Positions 5,825 through 8,301 of a stretch of DNA of 8,301 nucleotides are shown piece by piece. The translations under genes were made by a program, and so were the position numbers. The notes under the pieces are model-generated. The model made no database searches, was not told the origin of the DNA, and was given only the letters and a program-made list of their open reading frames with translations. Within the stretch, counting starts at the first letter, position 1. Each line of letters begins with the position of its first letter. Source of the stretch: Bacteroidota bacterium (lineage in GTDB: Bacteria > Bacteroidota > Bacteroidia > UKL13-3); assembly GCA_947449515.1 (NCBI GenBank), contig CANFSD010000062.1:1-8301 (forward strand), read 5' to 3'.

Positions 5825-8301
5825 GCTTGTTCTGCGTAAGCTTCAATTGGTAAACATGCACAGATTAAATTTCTATCACCATGTGTATTGTTAACCCTGC
5901 CAACAGTTGGCCAAAATTTAGCAGCACGCACGTAAGGCAATGGATAAGCCGCTTCGTTACGTGTGTATGGGTGCGACCAAGTATCTGCTATTACAGAAGA
6001 GGCAGTATGTGGTGCATTTTTTAATACATTGTCTTTCATATCTGCTGTTCCGTTTTCAATGGCATTTACTTCATTTTTTATCGCAATCATTGCATCACAA
6101 AAACGATCCAATTCAGTTTTAGGTTCGCTCTCCGTTGGCTCAATCATAATTGTTCCAGCCACAGGGAAACTCATGGTTGGTGCATGGAAACCATAATCCA
6201 TCAAGCGTTTTGCGATGTCTTCTGCTTCAACGCCAGTGGCTCCTTTGAATACACGTGTATCCAAAATCATTTCATGCGCGCAACGTCCTTTACTACCAAC
6301 ATATAAAATTTGGTAATCTTTTTCTAAACGTGCTTTGATATAATTTGCATTTAAGATGGCATACTTGGTTGCATTTTCTAAACCTTTTGTTCCCATCATT
6401 CTTATGTATGAATAAGAAATTAATAAGATGGATGCACTTCCCCATGGCGCTGCAGATACTGCACTCATAGATTGGTTGCCACCGTCCATGTCAACTACTG
6501 CATGGCCTGGTAAAAATGGTACCAAGTGTTTTGCAACACCAATTGGACCCATACCAGGGCCACCGCCACCGTGAGGGATACAGAATGTTTTGTGCAAGTT
6601 TAAATGGCAAACATCTGCTCCAATATTGGCAGGGCTGGTTAAACCAACTTGCGCATTCATATTGGCGCCATCCATATAAACCTGACCACCATTTTCATGT
6701 ATTAAATTGCAAACCTCATTGATTTGCTCTTCAAAAATTCCATAGGTACTAGGGTAAGTAACCATTAAACAGGCAAGATTGTCTTTGTGCTCAATGGCTC
6801 GTGCTCTTAAGTCTTCAATGTCTACATAACCATTCTCTAAAGTTTTTGTAACAATTACTTTCATGCCCGCCATTGCAGCACTTGCAGGATTTGTTCCGTG
6901 CGCAGATGAAGGAATCAAAGCAATATTTCTATGGGTTTGTCCAATACTTTTAAAGTATTCACGAATGACCATTAAACCAGCATACTCACCTTGTGCACCC
7001 GCATTTGGTTGCAAGCTAATTCCGGCAAATCCTGTAACTTCTTTCAAAGCATGTGTAAGCTCATTAAAAATTTGTGTATAGCCTGTTGCTTGGTTACGTG
7101 GAATAAAAGGATGTAATAATCCAAATCCAGGCATTGTTACAGGAACCATTTCTGCTGTTGCATTTAGTTTCATTGTACATGAACCCAACGCAATCATAGA
7201 ATGGCATAACGACAAATCTTTTGATTCTAATAATTTAATATAACGCAGCATTTCATGCTCACTGTGGTAAGAGTTAAATACCGGATGAGTCATATAAGTG
7301 CTTTGACGGCCATAACCTGCAGGTGCTTTCAAATTAACTGTTTCAGCTTGTGTTTTGTTAATTGTTTTGCCTGTTAAAATAGAAGCCAATTGGTTTACAT
7401 CTGCAATGGTATGTGTTTCATCAAATGAAACCCTCACATGTTGTGGATCAACTTTTGCAATATTGATTTCTGCTTTTAAGCAATTTTCAATGGCAACAGC
7501 AGCATCAGCAACTTTAACTGTAACCGTATCAAAATAATATTGGTTAACAACGCTTAATCCATTTTCATTCACAGCATCCGCAAAAGTTTGGGTCAAACCG
7601 TGCACCCTGCCTGCCATGCCTTTTAAGCCTTTTGGACCATGGTATACGCCATACATACTTGCCATAATAGAAAGTAATACTTGGGCAGTACAAATATTTG
7701 AAGTAGCTTTTTCTCTTTTGATATGTTGCTCACGTGTTTGTAAAGCCATACGCAAAGCTGGGTTACCTTGGCTATCAATTGACATCCCAATTAAACGACC
7801 AGGCATTTGACGCTTGTAGGCATCTTTTGTTGCAAAGTATCCTGCATGTGGTCCGCCATAACCCATAGGTACACCAAAGCGTTGGGCCGAACCAATTACC
7901 ACATCTGCACCCCATTCAGCTGGAGGCGTTAATAAAGTTAAGCTCAATAAATCTGCAGCAACTGCTACCATAACATCTGCACCTTTTGCTTTTGCCATGA
8001 AGGCGCTGTAATCATTTACAGAACCATCACCGGCAGGATATTGTAATAAGGCGCCGAAATAAGTTTCGTCAAAAACAATTTCATTGTGATCACCAATTAC
8101 CATCTCCACGCCAATTGGCTCGGTACGGGTTTTTAATACATCAATGGTTTGAGGGAAAACTTGGTTCGAAACGAAAAATTTATTTGCTTTTTCTTTTTTA
8201 GTTTCTGCATATAACATGTGCATGGCTTCACCGGCCGCAGTACCTTCATCAAGAAGAGATGCGTTGGCAATTTCCATACCCGTTAAATCAATAATCATGG
8301 T
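5815..8301 (-). CDS. gcvP: Glycine dehydrogenase (decarboxylating), P protein of the glycine cleavage system, N-terminus outside window
   Basis: GcvP is the PLP enzyme that decarboxylates glycine and passes the aminomethyl group to the lipoyl arm of the H protein, in the cytoplasm. The frame is open to the window edge; 828 codons are visible and roughly the first 130 of about 955 are missing. The Met at 8298 is internal: it sits in the family segment MIIDLTGMEIANASLLDEGT. Numbering from that Met, the N-terminal half shows FGVPMGYGGPHAGYFA (141-156) and QHIKREKATSNICT (191-204), and the central part has ALGSCTMKLN. The C-terminal half carries NLHKTFCIPHGGGGPGMGP with the PLP-binding Lys570 (codon 6589-6591) and its glycine-rich loop, then the ending RNEAAYPLPY...THGDRNLICACLP. 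Both halves lie in one polypeptide, so this is the homodimeric form, not the split PA/PB form. No frameshift or missing key residue is seen. The T, H and L protein genes are not in the window. The promoter and any riboswitch would lie upstream, outside. Confidence 0.98.
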   Translation of the reverse strand, partial: TMIIDLTGMEIANASLLDEGTAAGEAMHMLYAETKKEKANKFFVSNQVFPQTIDVLKTRTEPIGVEMVIGDHNEIVFDETYFGALLQYPAGDGSVNDYSAFMAKAKGADVMVAVAADLLSLTLLTPPAEWGADVVIGSAQRFGVPMGYGGPHAGYFATKDAYKRQMPGRLIGMSIDSQGNPALRMALQTREQHIKREKATSNICTAQVLLSIMASMYGVYHGPKGLKGMAGRVHGLTQTFADAVNENGLSVVNQYYFDTVTVKVADAAVAIENCLKAEINIAKVDPQHVRVSFDETHTIADVNQLASILTGKTINKTQAETVNLKAPAGYGRQSTYMTHPVFNSYHSEHEMLRYIKLLESKDLSLCHSMIALGSCTMKLNATAEMVPVTMPGFGLLHPFIPRNQATGYTQIFNELTHALKEVTGFAGISLQPNAGAQGEYAGLMVIREYFKSIGQTHRNIALIPSSAHGTNPASAAMAGMKVIVTKTLENGYVDIEDLRARAIEHKDNLACLMVTYPSTYGIFEEQINEVCNLIHENGGQVYMDGANMNAQVGLTSPANIGADVCHLNLHKTFCIPHGGGGPGMGPIGVAKHLVPFLPGHAVVDMDGGNQSMSAVSAAPWGSASILLISYSYIRMMGTKGLENATKYAILNANYIKARLEKDYQILYVGSKGRCAHEMILDTRVFKGATGVEAEDIAKRLMDYGFHAPTMSFPVAGTIMIEPTESEPKTELDRFCDAMIAIKNEVNAIENGTADMKDNVLKNAPHTASSVIADTWSHPYTRNEAAYPLPYVRAAKFWPTVGRVNNTHGDRNLICACLPIEAYAEQASN

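Noticed and set aside
5940..7810. Several 60-77 codon plus-strand frames inside gcvP
   Set aside because: All are opposite conserved GcvP segments (for example the frame at 6516-6722 covers the PLP lysine region) and have no recognisable features.
8296..8298. ATG at the right edge as the gcvP start
   Set aside because: The frame continues past it to the window edge and the residues match an internal GcvP segment about 130 residues from the true N-terminus.

Overview
The window comes from an AT-rich Bacteroidota genome. The evidence is a SusC/SusD outer-membrane pair, the C-terminus of a GldB-like protein, starts with A-rich upstream sequence and no clear Shine-Dalgarno, and single-polypeptide GcvP. 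Its style resembles the Chitinophagales/Sphingobacteriales, but that rank is inferred without a search.

Layout. Bases 1-216 hold the last 71 codons of a GldB-like gene, followed by a modest hairpin terminator (244-268). Bases 310-4881 hold a two-gene operon: a 1050-residue SusC/RagA-type TonB-dependent transporter, then, 27 bp later, a 463-residue SusD-like lipoprotein of the short SusD-like_2 type. A strong intrinsic terminator (4898-4935) closes the operon. A MOSC-domain protein (4947-5750) begins at a GTG only 11 bases after the terminator's T-run. A bidirectional terminator (5763-5799) separates it from the convergent gcvP on the minus strand (5815-8301), whose N-terminal ~130 codons lie beyond the window.

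How the genes work together. SusC and SusD form one machine: a gated outer-membrane pore with a surface lipoprotein lid that captures an oligomeric nutrient. No hydrolase, sigma/anti-sigma pair or hybrid sensor flanks them here, so the substrate cannot be read from context. The MOSC protein (predicted molybdenum-cofactor enzyme) and GcvP (glycine decarboxylase of the glycine cleavage system) are housekeeping-type genes with no evident link to the transporter or to each other.

I found no tRNA, rRNA, CRISPR array, insertion sequence or attachment site, and no convincing new system. No gap between genes exceeds about 100 bases. The points most worth a second look are small: a Bacteroidota-type -7 box abutting the GTG start of the MOSC gene (possible leaderless mRNA), an identical 13-base tail after two terminators, and inverted repeats straddling the stop codons of susD and gcvP.
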